From: Cupriavidus neocaledonicus
GTDB lineage: Bacteria; Pseudomonadota; Gammaproteobacteria; Burkholderiales; Burkholderiaceae
Direction: 5' to 3'
Length of the DNA stretch: 64,000 bases
Assembly (NCBI RefSeq): GCF_000372525.1
Contig: NZ_AQUR01000102.1
Span: forward strand, 13,733 to 77,732
This document shows, piece after piece, positions 27,912 through 35,681 of the stretch (position 1 is its first letter; each line of letters starts with the position of its first letter). The notes beneath the pieces were generated by a model, which saw nothing but the letters and a program-made list of their open reading frames with translations, searched no databases and was not told the origin of the DNA. A program made the position numbers and the translations under genes.

Positions 27912-29276
27912 ATGAAGTGGAGTCTCGCCGCGATAGCCGTGCTGGTGGCCAGTCAACTGGTGTCGGGCTGGTGGGTGCCAGTGCTGGCGCTTGCGGTCTG
28001 GGCCGGCGGAGTGCTGCTGATCATGCTGGCCGGCCGTTTGCCGGGCGACCGAGAGGGGCACCCGCGTGCGGCCACGCCGGGCCCGACCGGTCCGGTGCAC
28101 GCAGCGCCGTCTCCCTTGCTTGTGGGACCCGCATCGTCCCCGTCCCCTGTACCGGCTTCGCATTCCTTCCAGCCGGCCGCGACGCCGCATCCCGCGCAGG
28201 ACGGCAATAGCTGGTACCTGCCGCTCGAAGTCATCGGCATTTTCTTCAACGAGCGTTGGCCACGCACGGACATCTGCACCACCCGCGAGTACTTCCTGCG
28301 CGGTGGCGACCGCGTGCTGCTGCGCTACGCGCCGTCCTGCGCCACGCCGGCAGGGCAGTTCTGGACTTGCGACATCTCGGGGCGCTGGCGCGACGGCAGC
28401 CTGCCGCGCCAGCAGGTCCGCGTGAGCGCCGCGGGCTTCGCCTGCATACCGATACCGCATGACGGCGTCTATGAGATCGGCGTGGGCCAGGGCGACGCAA
28501 CCGGGGCGGAACACGGCGAGATCGAGGCGTGGCTGGAATCGGACTCACCCGACCGACTGGGGCAAAGCAACGTGCCACTGCAGCAGAGCGGTGTCACATG
28601 GCGCTGCGATGAAGCGGGCCAATGGCACGTCGAGATTGCCCACGAATCCACGGCGCTGGACCGCGCCGCGATACCGGCCCGGCAGCAAGCGTCGGTGGCG
28701 CACGGCGCCGTAGTGCTTTTCGACCCCCGTCAGCTAGCCTGGGACGAAGCGGGCATTGCCGACCCGACCACGGATTGGGAGGCCGAGCGCCGCCATGTAT
28801 TCCGCTACTACCTGCAATTGAGCCGGGGCGATGTGGTCGCCATCGAATATGCGTGGCGCCACGCGACGTTCGGGGTGCCGATGGAGGACGGTGATGGCAT
28901 CTCCTTGACGCACGGAGAACTGGAGTTGACCCAGTTCGTGCGATCCCCGACGCTTCTCAGCGTGCATACCGGCTGGAGCGAAACCAGCGAGGAAACGTCT
29001 CGCGTGATGATGGTAGTCTGCCCGAACGACGGGATCTTCCAGCTCGACGTGACGCTCTACGGCCCTGCAGCCTGGCGGAGCCGGCCTTCGCCGGACTTCC
29101 TGCAACTGCGTGTGCTGGGCGTACTCTTGCGCCGCCCGGCGCAGGTCCGCGATTTCAGCCTGACCGAGGGATGGGTGGAGGACTGGTATCGGCGCACGGT
29201 GCCCGTGCCGCGCGCTGCGCTGGCGCAACGCGCGATGGATTCTCGTATGCAGGATACATCCGGCGCTCAAGCCTGA
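27912..29276 (+). CDS. Hypothetical membrane-anchored protein of unknown function
   Basis: The 454-residue protein begins with two hydrophobic stretches (about residues 4-22 and 24-41), then a proline-rich linker (about 48-95) and a ~350-residue soluble part. That part is rich in strand-like segments with many Trp and paired Cys (TDICTTREYFL, SGRWRDGSLPRQQ, DGVYEIGVGQGD; later YYLQLSRGDVVAIEYAW and CPNDGIFQLDVTLYG), giving the impression of two beta-sandwich-like halves, about 100-245 and 265-405. No enzyme motif was recognised. It starts 58 bp after ribA on the same strand. Codon usage looks like its neighbours', but it has no obvious functional link to them. Confidence 0.65.
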   Translation: MKWSLAAIAVLVASQLVSGWWVPVLALAVWAGGVLLIMLAGRLPGDREGHPRAATPGPTGPVHAAPSPLLVGPASSPSPVPASHSFQPAATPHPAQDGNSWYLPLEVIGIFFNERWPRTDICTTREYFLRGGDRVLLRYAPSCATPAGQFWTCDISGRWRDGSLPRQQVRVSAAGFACIPIPHDGVYEIGVGQGDATGAEHGEIEAWLESDSPDRLGQSNVPLQQSGVTWRCDEAGQWHVEIAHESTALDRAAIPARQQASVAHGAVVLFDPRQLAWDEAGIADPTTDWEAERRHVFRYYLQLSRGDVVAIEYAWRHATFGVPMEDGDGISLTHGELELTQFVRSPTLLSVHTGWSETSEETSRVMMVVCPNDGIFQLDVTLYGPAAWRSRPSPDFLQLRVLGVLLRRPAQVRDFSLTEGWVEDWYRRTVPVPRAALAQRAMDSRMQDTSGAQA

Positions 29277-29313
29277 TCCGATCCGCCGCGGTCGTGGGAC
29301 AGCGTTGCTTTTG

Positions 29314-29347
29314 AATAGTTGCCAATGGAAACTATTGCTCATAGAAT
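29314..29347 (+). promoter_or_regulatory. MarR operator overlapping its promoter
   Basis: Left arm AATAGTTGCCA (29314-29324) and right arm TGGAAACTATT (29326-29336) form a 23-bp dyad around A29325, 10 of 11 positions matching. A promoter TTGCCA (29319-29324) - 17 bp - TAGAAT (29342-29347) is embedded, so the -35 box lies inside the dyad. A MarR dimer here would block its own transcription. Confidence 0.75.
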
Positions 29348-29375
29348 CCATTTGCCGCCCCAGCCTACTGACTAC

Positions 29376-29852
29376 ATGTCCAACCCAACCTCCACCCATT
29401 CGATCCTCGAATTCATGTCGTTCCGCCTGAACCGGCTGTGCGAAATGACCAAGAACTCGGCCTCAGGCTTCTACGAGCGGGAATTCGGCATCGGCCTGCG
29501 CGAACTGCGCGTGCTGCGTTTTGCCGGGCTGGAACCCGGCTTGACGCTGACGCGGTTGATGGAACTGGTGCTGCTGGAAAAAACCGTGACATCGAAGCTG
29601 GTCACCGCGCTGGCAAAGCGGGGTTTGCTGCGTCGGGAAGTCGGAGAGGCCGATGCCCGGCAGTTGAACCTCTACCTGACGCCGGCCGGCGAGGCCCTGG
29701 TGGCGCAGACCTACCAGCGCGGCGACGTGCTGGAGAAGATGTTCCTGTCGGTGCTGAGCGAGGCTGAAGTCAAGACGCTGGATCGCTGCATCGACAAGCT
29801 CACCAACGCGCTCATCGCACATCAGCAAGGCGCGGAGGCATCGGCGGACTGA
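29376..29852 (+). CDS. MarR-family transcriptional regulator
   Basis: The 158-residue protein has the MarR winged helix-turn-helix in the middle (about residues 50-110: GIGLRELRVLRFAGLEPG, LTRLMELVLLEKTVTSKLVTAL, then wing LLRREVGEADARQLNLYLT). The ATG at 29376 gives a ~22-nt leader from the embedded promoter; an upstream TTG at 29319 lies within the operator. Members usually respond to aromatic or phenolic ligands. The next gene starts 48 bp downstream on the same strand, so this regulator probably also controls that serine hydrolase. Confidence 0.88.
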   Translation: MSNPTSTHSILEFMSFRLNRLCEMTKNSASGFYEREFGIGLRELRVLRFAGLEPGLTLTRLMELVLLEKTVTSKLVTALAKRGLLRREVGEADARQLNLYLTPAGEALVAQTYQRGDVLEKMFLSVLSEAEVKTLDRCIDKLTNALIAHQQGAEASAD

Positions 29853-29900
29853 GGGCGAGGGCGGCAATCCCTGACCAAAATAACCAATGAAGGAGACAGC

Positions 29901-31271
29901 ATGTCGTTGAAGTCCCATCGGAAATCCGCGCGGTCATGGCGCCGCCTGGCTGGCGTGGCCCTGGTCGCGGCGAGCCTGCCGGCGTGGAGCCAGTCCGCTG
30001 CCAGCGCGGCCAGCACCGCGCCCCCGGCTGCCGCACCGGCGACGACGGTGGCGGCGGCGCTGGCCACCGATCCCAACCTCATGGGCTGGATGCAGGGCTT
30101 TCCGCCGCCGCCGGACAAGCTGATCACCCATGTCCCGGGCGGCAACAGGTTTCCGCGCAACCGCTGGCTGTTCTCGCATGTGCGCGAACTGGGGCCGACT
30201 GCATCGGTATGGCGCGGACCCGGCCCAGCCAGCACGCTGCCGCGCGCGGAGCAGGCCATCGGCGCGATCCCGTTCACCGATGCCGACGGTACGCGCCGCA
30301 CCTTCGACGAGATGCTGGCGCTGACCTATACCGACGGCATCCTGGTGATGCACCAGGGCAAGGTCATCTACGAGCGCTATTTCGGCGCGCTCGACAGCCA
30401 TACGCCGCATATCGCGATGTCGGTGACCAAGTCGTTCGTCGGCACGCTCGCCGCCATGCTGGCGGCGGAAGGCAAGCTCGACCCGGCCGCGCCGGTGACG
30501 CGCTACCTGCCGGAGATGGCCGGTACCGCGTATGGCGATGCCACGGTGCGGCAGGTGATGGACATGACCATCGGCGTGCGCTACTCCGAGGACTATGCCG
30601 ATCCCAGGGCCGAGATCTGGGACTACGCGCGTGCCGGCGGCATGCTGGCGCGCCCGGCCAACTACAACGGCCCCGGCACGTTCTATGACTTCCTGAAGAC
30701 GCTGCAGAAGGACGGCAGCCACGATGCCGCGTTTGCCTACAAGACGGTCAATGCCGAGGTGCTGGCATGGATCCTGCGCCGCGCCTCGGGCCAGTCGCTG
30801 GCGAAGCTGCTGTCCGAGCGGATCTGGCAGCCGATGGGCGCCGAGCAGGACGCGTATTTCACCGTCGACAGCATCGGCACCGAATCCGGCGGCGGCGGCC
30901 TGAACACCACGCTGCGCGATCTCGCGCGCTTTGGCGAGACCATCCGCGCCAACGGGCGCTTCAACGGCAAGCAAATCATCCCGGCGTCGGTGGTGGCCGA
31001 TATCCGCCGCGGCGGCAGCCGCGAGCTGTTTGCCAGGTCCGGCAGCGCGGCGGCGTTGCCGGGCTGGAGCTATCGCGACATGTGGTGGGTTTCGCACGAC
31101 AGCCACGGCATGTTCCAGGCCGCTGGCATCCACGGCCAGCGCATCTACATCGACCCGCAAGCCGAACTGACCATCGTGCGCTACGCCTCGCACCCGGTGG
31201 CGGGCAACGCGGCCAATAACGCGATCACGTTCAGGGCCTTCAGGGCGGTGGCGGAAGCGCTGTCTCGATAG
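29901..31271 (+). CDS. Exported class C beta-lactamase-like serine hydrolase (NylB/EstB type)
   Basis: The 456-residue protein has a signal peptide (about residues 1-31, RSWRRLAGVALVAASLPAWS) and a serine beta-lactamase fold. The catalytic pair is S174 and K177 (SVTK), and Y280 in AYKTVN lies 106 residues later, spaced as in 6-aminohexanoate-dimer hydrolase NylB and esterase EstB. GGGGLNTTLRDLARFG (near residue 330) is another family tract. The KTG box is replaced by a HGQRIYID region, which argues against true beta-lactamase activity and for amide or ester hydrolysis in the periplasm. The ATG follows AAGGAGACAGC. It is probably co-transcribed with the MarR regulator. Substrate unknown. Confidence 0.8.
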   Translation: MSLKSHRKSARSWRRLAGVALVAASLPAWSQSAASAASTAPPAAAPATTVAAALATDPNLMGWMQGFPPPPDKLITHVPGGNRFPRNRWLFSHVRELGPTASVWRGPGPASTLPRAEQAIGAIPFTDADGTRRTFDEMLALTYTDGILVMHQGKVIYERYFGALDSHTPHIAMSVTKSFVGTLAAMLAAEGKLDPAAPVTRYLPEMAGTAYGDATVRQVMDMTIGVRYSEDYADPRAEIWDYARAGGMLARPANYNGPGTFYDFLKTLQKDGSHDAAFAYKTVNAEVLAWILRRASGQSLAKLLSERIWQPMGAEQDAYFTVDSIGTESGGGGLNTTLRDLARFGETIRANGRFNGKQIIPASVVADIRRGGSRELFARSGSAAALPGWSYRDMWWVSHDSHGMFQAAGIHGQRIYIDPQAELTIVRYASHPVAGNAANNAITFRAFRAVAEALSR

Positions 31272-31542
31272 TGGCGCACGGGGCGGGGGACATCGGTCAT
31301 TCCGCCTTGGTGCCCAGCTCTCGGATGACCGCCGCACCAGTTACGGTTCGTCCATCAGTCGGCCCTGCGCCACATCGACAAGTACGCCATGCTTCCGGGC
31401 GTGTCCGGTTACAAACCGGTTGCTAGCACCGCACTTGCCGCCCCTACGGGTTTGTCCCAGCTCCGCGCCGTAGCCCCTTGAATTTATTGAGCTAACTGCC
31501 GCGGAGGTGCCATTCGGCCCGCGCTGTCCAGCGAAATCCGCC

Positions 31543-31570
31543 TTGACCGATTCTCGCTGGCGACGATAAT
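31543..31570 (+). promoter_or_regulatory. Promoter of the LacI-controlled catabolic cluster
   Basis: TTGACC (31543-31548) and GATAAT (31565-31570) with a 16-bp spacer; transcription would start near 31577, just before the palindrome at 31580. The rest of the 333-bp gap (31272-31542) shows no convincing gene. Confidence 0.65.
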
Positions 31571-31579
31571 GCAAACCAC

Positions 31580-31593
31580 TGCAAACGTTTGCA
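31580..31593 (+). promoter_or_regulatory. LacI-family operator O1 (TGCAAACGTTTGCA)
   Basis: A perfect 14-bp palindrome with the central CG typical of LacI/GalR operators, at about +3 to +16 of the predicted promoter and 11 bp before the dioxygenase ATG. A half-site TGCAAAC also occurs at 31570. The same motif recurs at 35628, and a LacI-family gene ends the cluster. Confidence 0.85.
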
Positions 31594-31604
31594 ATGGAGG
31601 GCAG

Positions 31605-32543
31605 ATGGAAACCTACGTAGAACCTGCGCAGCAATCGCCGGTCGGTCCGCTTGCACTGATCGACGACGAGCAGTCGGTCACCCACATCGTCGAGGCCGCG
31701 ATGGCGGATACGCCCGACGCGCGCCTGCGCTTTGTCATGGACGCGCTGGTCAGGCACCTGCATGCCTTCCTGCGGGAGGCGCGCCTGACCGACGCGGAAT
31801 TCGAGTTTGCGCTGGAGTTCGTGGCCCGCCTGGGTCAGGCCACGCATGCCACGCACAACGAGGTCGTGCTGGCCGCGGACGTGCTCGGGCTGTCGACCCT
31901 GGTGACGGTGATGAACAACGGCACGCGGCACGGACGCACGCCGGGGGCGCTGCTGGGCCCGTTCTATCGCGCCAACGCGCCGCGCTATGCGTGCGGCGAC
32001 TGCGTCGTGCAGGACAACGCGCCCGGCCTGCCGCTGTTCGTCAGCGGCACGGTGCGCGCCACCGACGGCAAGCCGCTGCCGGGTGCGCTGGTCGAAGTCT
32101 GGCAGGCTTCGCCGGTAGGGCTCTACGACAACCAGGATCCGACCCAGCCCGACCGCAACCTGCGCGGCTGCTTCCATGCCGATGAAGGCGGTCACTACCA
32201 TTTCCGCTCCGTGCGCCCGGCAGGCTATCCGGTGCCGACCGACGGTCCGGTGGGCACCCTGCTTGCCGCGCAGCGGCGCCATCCGTACCGGCCGGCGCAT
32301 ATCCATTTCATCGTCGCGGCGCCGGGCTACCGCACGCTGGTGACGCAGGTATTCGCCGACGAACCAGCCCAGCTGGAATCCGATGTCACCTTTGGCGTGC
32401 ACCGGCAACTCGTCGGCCAGTTGCAGCGGCACGACCACGGGTACAGCCCGTGGGGCAACGTGCCGGCGCCGTTCTTTACGCTCGCGTTCGATTTCACGCT
32501 CGAGCCGGGCGAGCAGGCCTTTCCCAAGCCGCCCATCGATTGA
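31605..32543 (+). CDS. Intradiol ring-cleavage dioxygenase (hydroxyquinol 1,2-dioxygenase-like)
   Basis: The 312-residue enzyme has the helical dioxygenase N-domain (about residues 25-105) and the catalytic beta-sandwich. The Fe(III) ligands are Y174 (GLYDNQD), Y208 (AGYPVPTDGPVG), H232 and H234 (RPAHIHFIV), with spacings nearest to hydroxyquinol dioxygenases. It would cleave a 1,2-dihydroxy aromatic between the hydroxyls; catechol remains possible. METYVE at 31605 is chosen because GGAGGGC lies just upstream and the operator would otherwise be coding. It heads a seven-gene catabolic cluster, but no maleylacetate reductase is present, so the route after cleavage differs from the textbook hydroxyquinol path. 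Confidence 0.85.
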   Translation: METYVEPAQQSPVGPLALIDDEQSVTHIVEAAMADTPDARLRFVMDALVRHLHAFLREARLTDAEFEFALEFVARLGQATHATHNEVVLAADVLGLSTLVTVMNNGTRHGRTPGALLGPFYRANAPRYACGDCVVQDNAPGLPLFVSGTVRATDGKPLPGALVEVWQASPVGLYDNQDPTQPDRNLRGCFHADEGGHYHFRSVRPAGYPVPTDGPVGTLLAAQRRHPYRPAHIHFIVAAPGYRTLVTQVFADEPAQLESDVTFGVHRQLVGQLQRHDHGYSPWGNVPAPFFTLAFDFTLEPGEQAFPKPPID

Positions 32544-32584
32544 GCGCGGCGTTCGCATCATCCCTGACTACCCACATCGAAACC

Positions 32585-33334
32585 ATGAGCGCATCTTCTC
32601 TTTCCGGCAAGGTAGCCGTGATCCTCGGCGGCAGCGGCGGCATTGGCCTGGCGGCCGGCGCGACGCTGGCGCGCCTGGGCGCCAGCATCGTGCTGGCCGG
32701 CCGCGATGCCGACAAGGCGGCCAGCGCCGCGGCCGCGCTGCCGGCCGGCAACCACCTGGCCGCGGTGGCCGAGATCGGTGACAGCGCGTCGCTGCGCAAG
32801 CTGGCCGACGAAACCAGCCATCACTACGGTCGCGTCGATATCCTGGTGAACAGCGCGGGCTTTACCCGCGCCATTCCGCATGCCGACCTCGACGCGCTGG
32901 ACGACGCTTTGATCGACGAGTTGTTCGCCATCAACTGGCGCGGCCAGTTCGCGGCGATCCGCGCCTTCGCGCCGCTGCTGCGTGCCAACGGCGACGGACT
33001 GGTGGTCAATGTCGGCTCGATCGCGGGCCGCACCGGGCAGGGCAGCAACGTAGCCTACTGCGCGGCCAAGGCCGGCCTCGACGTCATGGCGATGTCGCTG
33101 GGACGCGCGCTGGCGCCCGCGATCCGCGTGCTCAATGTCTCTCCTGGCGTGGTCGACACCGGCTTCGTGCCGGGGCGCGATGACAGCTTCAACGAGCGCG
33201 CCGCCCGGACCACGCCGCTGCGCCGCATCGGCCAGGCGCAAGACGTGGCCGATGCCATCGCCGCCTGTGCCACCTCGCTGCGCTTCGCCACCGGCACCAC
33301 CATCGTCGTCGATGGCGGCCGCCAGCTGGGCTAG
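32585..33334 (+). CDS. Short-chain dehydrogenase/reductase
   Basis: The 249-residue protein is a classical SDR: cofactor motif GGSGGIG (residues 15-21), NSAG (89-92), catalytic S145, Y158 and K162 (VGSIAG, YCAAK) and the C-terminal GTTIVVDGGRQLG. R40 after the second strand suggests NADP(H) preference. It starts 41 bp after the dioxygenase gene. In this cluster it could oxidise a dihydrodiol-type precursor or reduce a keto intermediate; the sequence does not decide which. Confidence 0.88.
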   Translation: MSASSLSGKVAVILGGSGGIGLAAGATLARLGASIVLAGRDADKAASAAAALPAGNHLAAVAEIGDSASLRKLADETSHHYGRVDILVNSAGFTRAIPHADLDALDDALIDELFAINWRGQFAAIRAFAPLLRANGDGLVVNVGSIAGRTGQGSNVAYCAAKAGLDVMAMSLGRALAPAIRVLNVSPGVVDTGFVPGRDDSFNERAARTTPLRRIGQAQDVADAIAACATSLRFATGTTIVVDGGRQLG

Positions 33335-33372
33335 GCCGCAGCCACGTCAACCCCGCAACCCCTGACAACGCC

Positions 33373-34257
33373 ATGCATGCACGCAAGACCATCATCACCT
33401 GCGCGGTGACCGGCAATATCGTCACCCCCGAACAGCACCCCGGCCTGCCGGTCACGCCGGCACAGATCGCCGATGCCGCGCTGGAGGCCGCCGAAGCGGG
33501 CGCCGCCGCCGCGCATATCCATGTGCGCGACCCGGAGACCGGACGCCCGTCGATGTCGCTCGACTATTACGCCGACGTCATGGACCGCATCCGCAAGCGC
33601 AACCGCGCGCTGATCATCAATCTCACCACCGGACCCGGCGGGCGCTTCGTGCCGAGCGAGCACGAGCCGCGCGTGGCCGCGCCCGGGACGACGCTGCTGC
33701 ACCCGTCGAAGCGCGTCGAGCACATTGCCGCGTTGCGTCCGGACGTATGCTCGCTCGACCTGAACACCATGAATTCCGGCGCCGACGTGGTCATCAATAC
33801 GCCCGCCAACGTGCGCAAGATGGCGGGCATCATCCGCGACGCCGGCGTGATGCCCGAGCTGGAAATCTTCGATTCGGGCGACCTCAACATGGCCCTCGAT
33901 TTCATCCGCGAAGGGGTGCTCGACGGCCCCGGGCTCTGGACCTTCGTGCTGGGCGTCAAGTATGGCTTTGCGCCCACGCCGGAGACGATCTTCTACGCCC
34001 GCAACATGCTGCCCGCGGGCGCGCACTGGTCCGCCTTTGGCATCGGCCGCGCGGAATTTCCGATCGTCGCGCAGGCGTGGCTCGCCGGCGGCCATGTGCG
34101 CGTCGGCCTGGAAGACAACATCTACCTGGAGAAGGGCGTGCTCGCGCCCGACAACGCCGCGCTGGTCGCCAAGGCGCGCGATATTGTCCGGTCGCTAGGC
34201 GGCGAGGTGGCCTCGCCGGCGCAGGCGCGCCGCACGCTGGGCCTGCGCGAGGCCTGA
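33373..34257 (+). CDS. Beta-keto acid cleavage enzyme (BKACE, DUF849)
   Basis: The 294-residue TIM-barrel protein belongs to the BKACE family typified by 3-keto-5-aminohexanoate cleavage enzyme, which condenses a beta-keto acid with acetyl-CoA to give acetoacetate and a new CoA ester. Metal ligands H48 and H50 (HIHVRD) and E247 (GLEDN) are present, with R226 in GIGRAEFP. In a ring-cleavage cluster an attractive substrate is a 3-oxoadipate-like acid, which would replace CoA-transferase and thiolase steps; this is inference. It lies 38 bp after the SDR gene. Confidence 0.88.
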   Translation: MHARKTIITCAVTGNIVTPEQHPGLPVTPAQIADAALEAAEAGAAAAHIHVRDPETGRPSMSLDYYADVMDRIRKRNRALIINLTTGPGGRFVPSEHEPRVAAPGTTLLHPSKRVEHIAALRPDVCSLDLNTMNSGADVVINTPANVRKMAGIIRDAGVMPELEIFDSGDLNMALDFIREGVLDGPGLWTFVLGVKYGFAPTPETIFYARNMLPAGAHWSAFGIGRAEFPIVAQAWLAGGHVRVGLEDNIYLEKGVLAPDNAALVAKARDIVRSLGGEVASPAQARRTLGLREA

Positions 34258-34296
34258 AGCAACGCCGCACCAGATTTCAACCAAACCGAAACCATC

Positions 34297-35274
34297 ATGA
34301 ACGCTATTCGAGTCAACCAGAAAGCCAACGATATCGAGACCCTGCAGCTCGAACTGCAAGGCATGCCGCGTCCGCAAGCCGCGGCTGACCAGTGCATCAT
34401 CGAAGTCGCCAGTGCCGGGGTCAACCCCAGCGACGTCAAGGCCACGCTGGGCCTGATGCCGCATGCGGTCTGGCCGCGCACGCCTGGCCGCGACTATGCC
34501 GGCCTGGTGGTCGATGGCCCCTCGCAATTGCTGGGGCTGCAGGTGTGGGGCAGCGGCGGCGAGCTGGGCATTCGCCGCGACGGCACCCATGGCAAGTACC
34601 TGCGCATCGACGCGGCCTCGGTGCGCGCCAAGCCGGAATCGGTATCGCTGCTGGAAGCGGGCGCGGTGGGCGTGCCGTTCATCACGGCCTATGAAGGACT
34701 GCGCCGCGCGGGCATGCCGCAGGCCGGCAGCACCGTGCTGGTGTGCGGCGGCAATGGCAAGGTCGGGCAGGCCACCATCCAGATCGCCACCGCGCTGGGC
34801 GCGCGTGTCTTTGCCGTGGAACGGACGGCCCAGCCTTACCGCGGCCATGCGAGTGGCGCGGTCCGCATGATCGATGCCAGCCGCGAACCGATTGCCGAGG
34901 TCGTGCGCGAAGAGACCGGCGGGCACGGCGCGGACATCGTCTACAACACCGTCGGCAGCCCGTACTTCGAGCAGGCCAACCGCAGCATGGCGATCGGCGC
35001 CACGCAGGTCTTCATCTCGACCATCGAGAAGCCGGTGCCGTTCGACATCTTCGCCTTCTATCGCGGCCAGCACACCTATGTGGGCGTCGACACGCTGGCG
35101 CTGGACAGCAACGCCTGCGCTCGCATCCTGGACCAGCTGGCGCCGATGTTCGCCAGCGGCAAGCTGCGGCCGTTCCCGGTACTGCCCGATTACACCTATT
35201 CGCTGGCGCAGGCCAGGGAGGCCTACCGTGCCGTGCTGGAGGGCGCGGCGGAACGCGTGGTGCTGCAGCCATGA
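34297..35274 (+). CDS. MDR-superfamily oxidoreductase (quinone reductase-like)
   Basis: The 325-residue medium-chain dehydrogenase/reductase has an N-terminal GroES-like part (ASAGVNPSDVKATLG near residue 40) and a Rossmann domain with VCGGNGKVGQATIQIA (near 149). The structural-zinc cysteines and the catalytic zinc Cys/His set are absent, so a zinc-independent NAD(P)H quinone or enoyl reductase is likely. A maleylacetate- or quinone-type reduction in this pathway is plausible. Its stop codon overlaps the cupin start (ATGA), indicating coupling. Confidence 0.82.
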   Translation: MNAIRVNQKANDIETLQLELQGMPRPQAAADQCIIEVASAGVNPSDVKATLGLMPHAVWPRTPGRDYAGLVVDGPSQLLGLQVWGSGGELGIRRDGTHGKYLRIDAASVRAKPESVSLLEAGAVGVPFITAYEGLRRAGMPQAGSTVLVCGGNGKVGQATIQIATALGARVFAVERTAQPYRGHASGAVRMIDASREPIAEVVREETGGHGADIVYNTVGSPYFEQANRSMAIGATQVFISTIEKPVPFDIFAFYRGQHTYVGVDTLALDSNACARILDQLAPMFASGKLRPFPVLPDYTYSLAQAREAYRAVLEGAAERVVLQP

Positions 35275-35612
35275 ACGTCACCCGGTTCGCCCAGGCGCCG
35301 GCGTACTTTCCGGCGAATCATGAGGGCATGCATTGCCTGCGCCTGCAAGGCCATGAAGCGGGCCCCGCGGCGTCGCTGTGGCTCGGCGTCTCGGTGCTGC
35401 TGCCGGGCGGGCATACCGCGCTGGATGCCTCGGCGGTGGAAAAGCACTACGTCGTGCTGGAAGGCGAGGTCTGCATCCGCACGTCGGAACAAACGGTGCT
35501 GCTGGGACAGTTCGATTCGGTCCGGCTTGCGCCCGGGGAAGCGCGCCAGGTATCGAATCCGGGCAACCGGCCCGCAATGCTGCTGCTGGCGATGCCGTTC
35601 CCGGCAAGCTGA
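35271..35612 (+). CDS. Small cupin-domain protein
   Basis: The 113-residue single-domain cupin has the two motifs in reduced form: PGGHTALDASAVEKHYVVLEG (split around residues 41-62) and NPGNRPAMLLLAMPFP at the end. Metal ligands H44 and H56 are possible; the second motif has no histidine, so metal binding is uncertain. Translationally coupled to the MDR gene. Small cupins in catabolic clusters act as isomerases, decarboxylases or lactonases, or bind an intermediate; no choice can be made here. Confidence 0.8.
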   Translation: MNVTRFAQAPAYFPANHEGMHCLRLQGHEAGPAASLWLGVSVLLPGGHTALDASAVEKHYVVLEGEVCIRTSEQTVLLGQFDSVRLAPGEARQVSNPGNRPAMLLLAMPFPAS

Positions 35613-35627
35613 TCTTCGGCGTTTTTT

Positions 35628-35641
35628 TGCAAACGATTGCA
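35628..35641 (+). promoter_or_regulatory. LacI-family operator O2 (TGCAAACGATTGCA)
   Basis: It differs from O1 at one of 14 positions and lies in the 69-bp gap before the porin gene. The two sites are 4.05 kb apart, so it may control an internal porin/receptor transcript or allow looping. Confidence 0.8.
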
Positions 35642-35681
35642 GTGCCACCACGACAACCACAACAAAGATAGGGAGACACCC

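Noticed and set aside
31341-31430. A short minus-strand stretch ending RFVTGHARKHGVLVDVAQG that looks coding-like
   Set aside because: About 30 codons with no start or family match; may be chance or a gene scrap, too weak to list.
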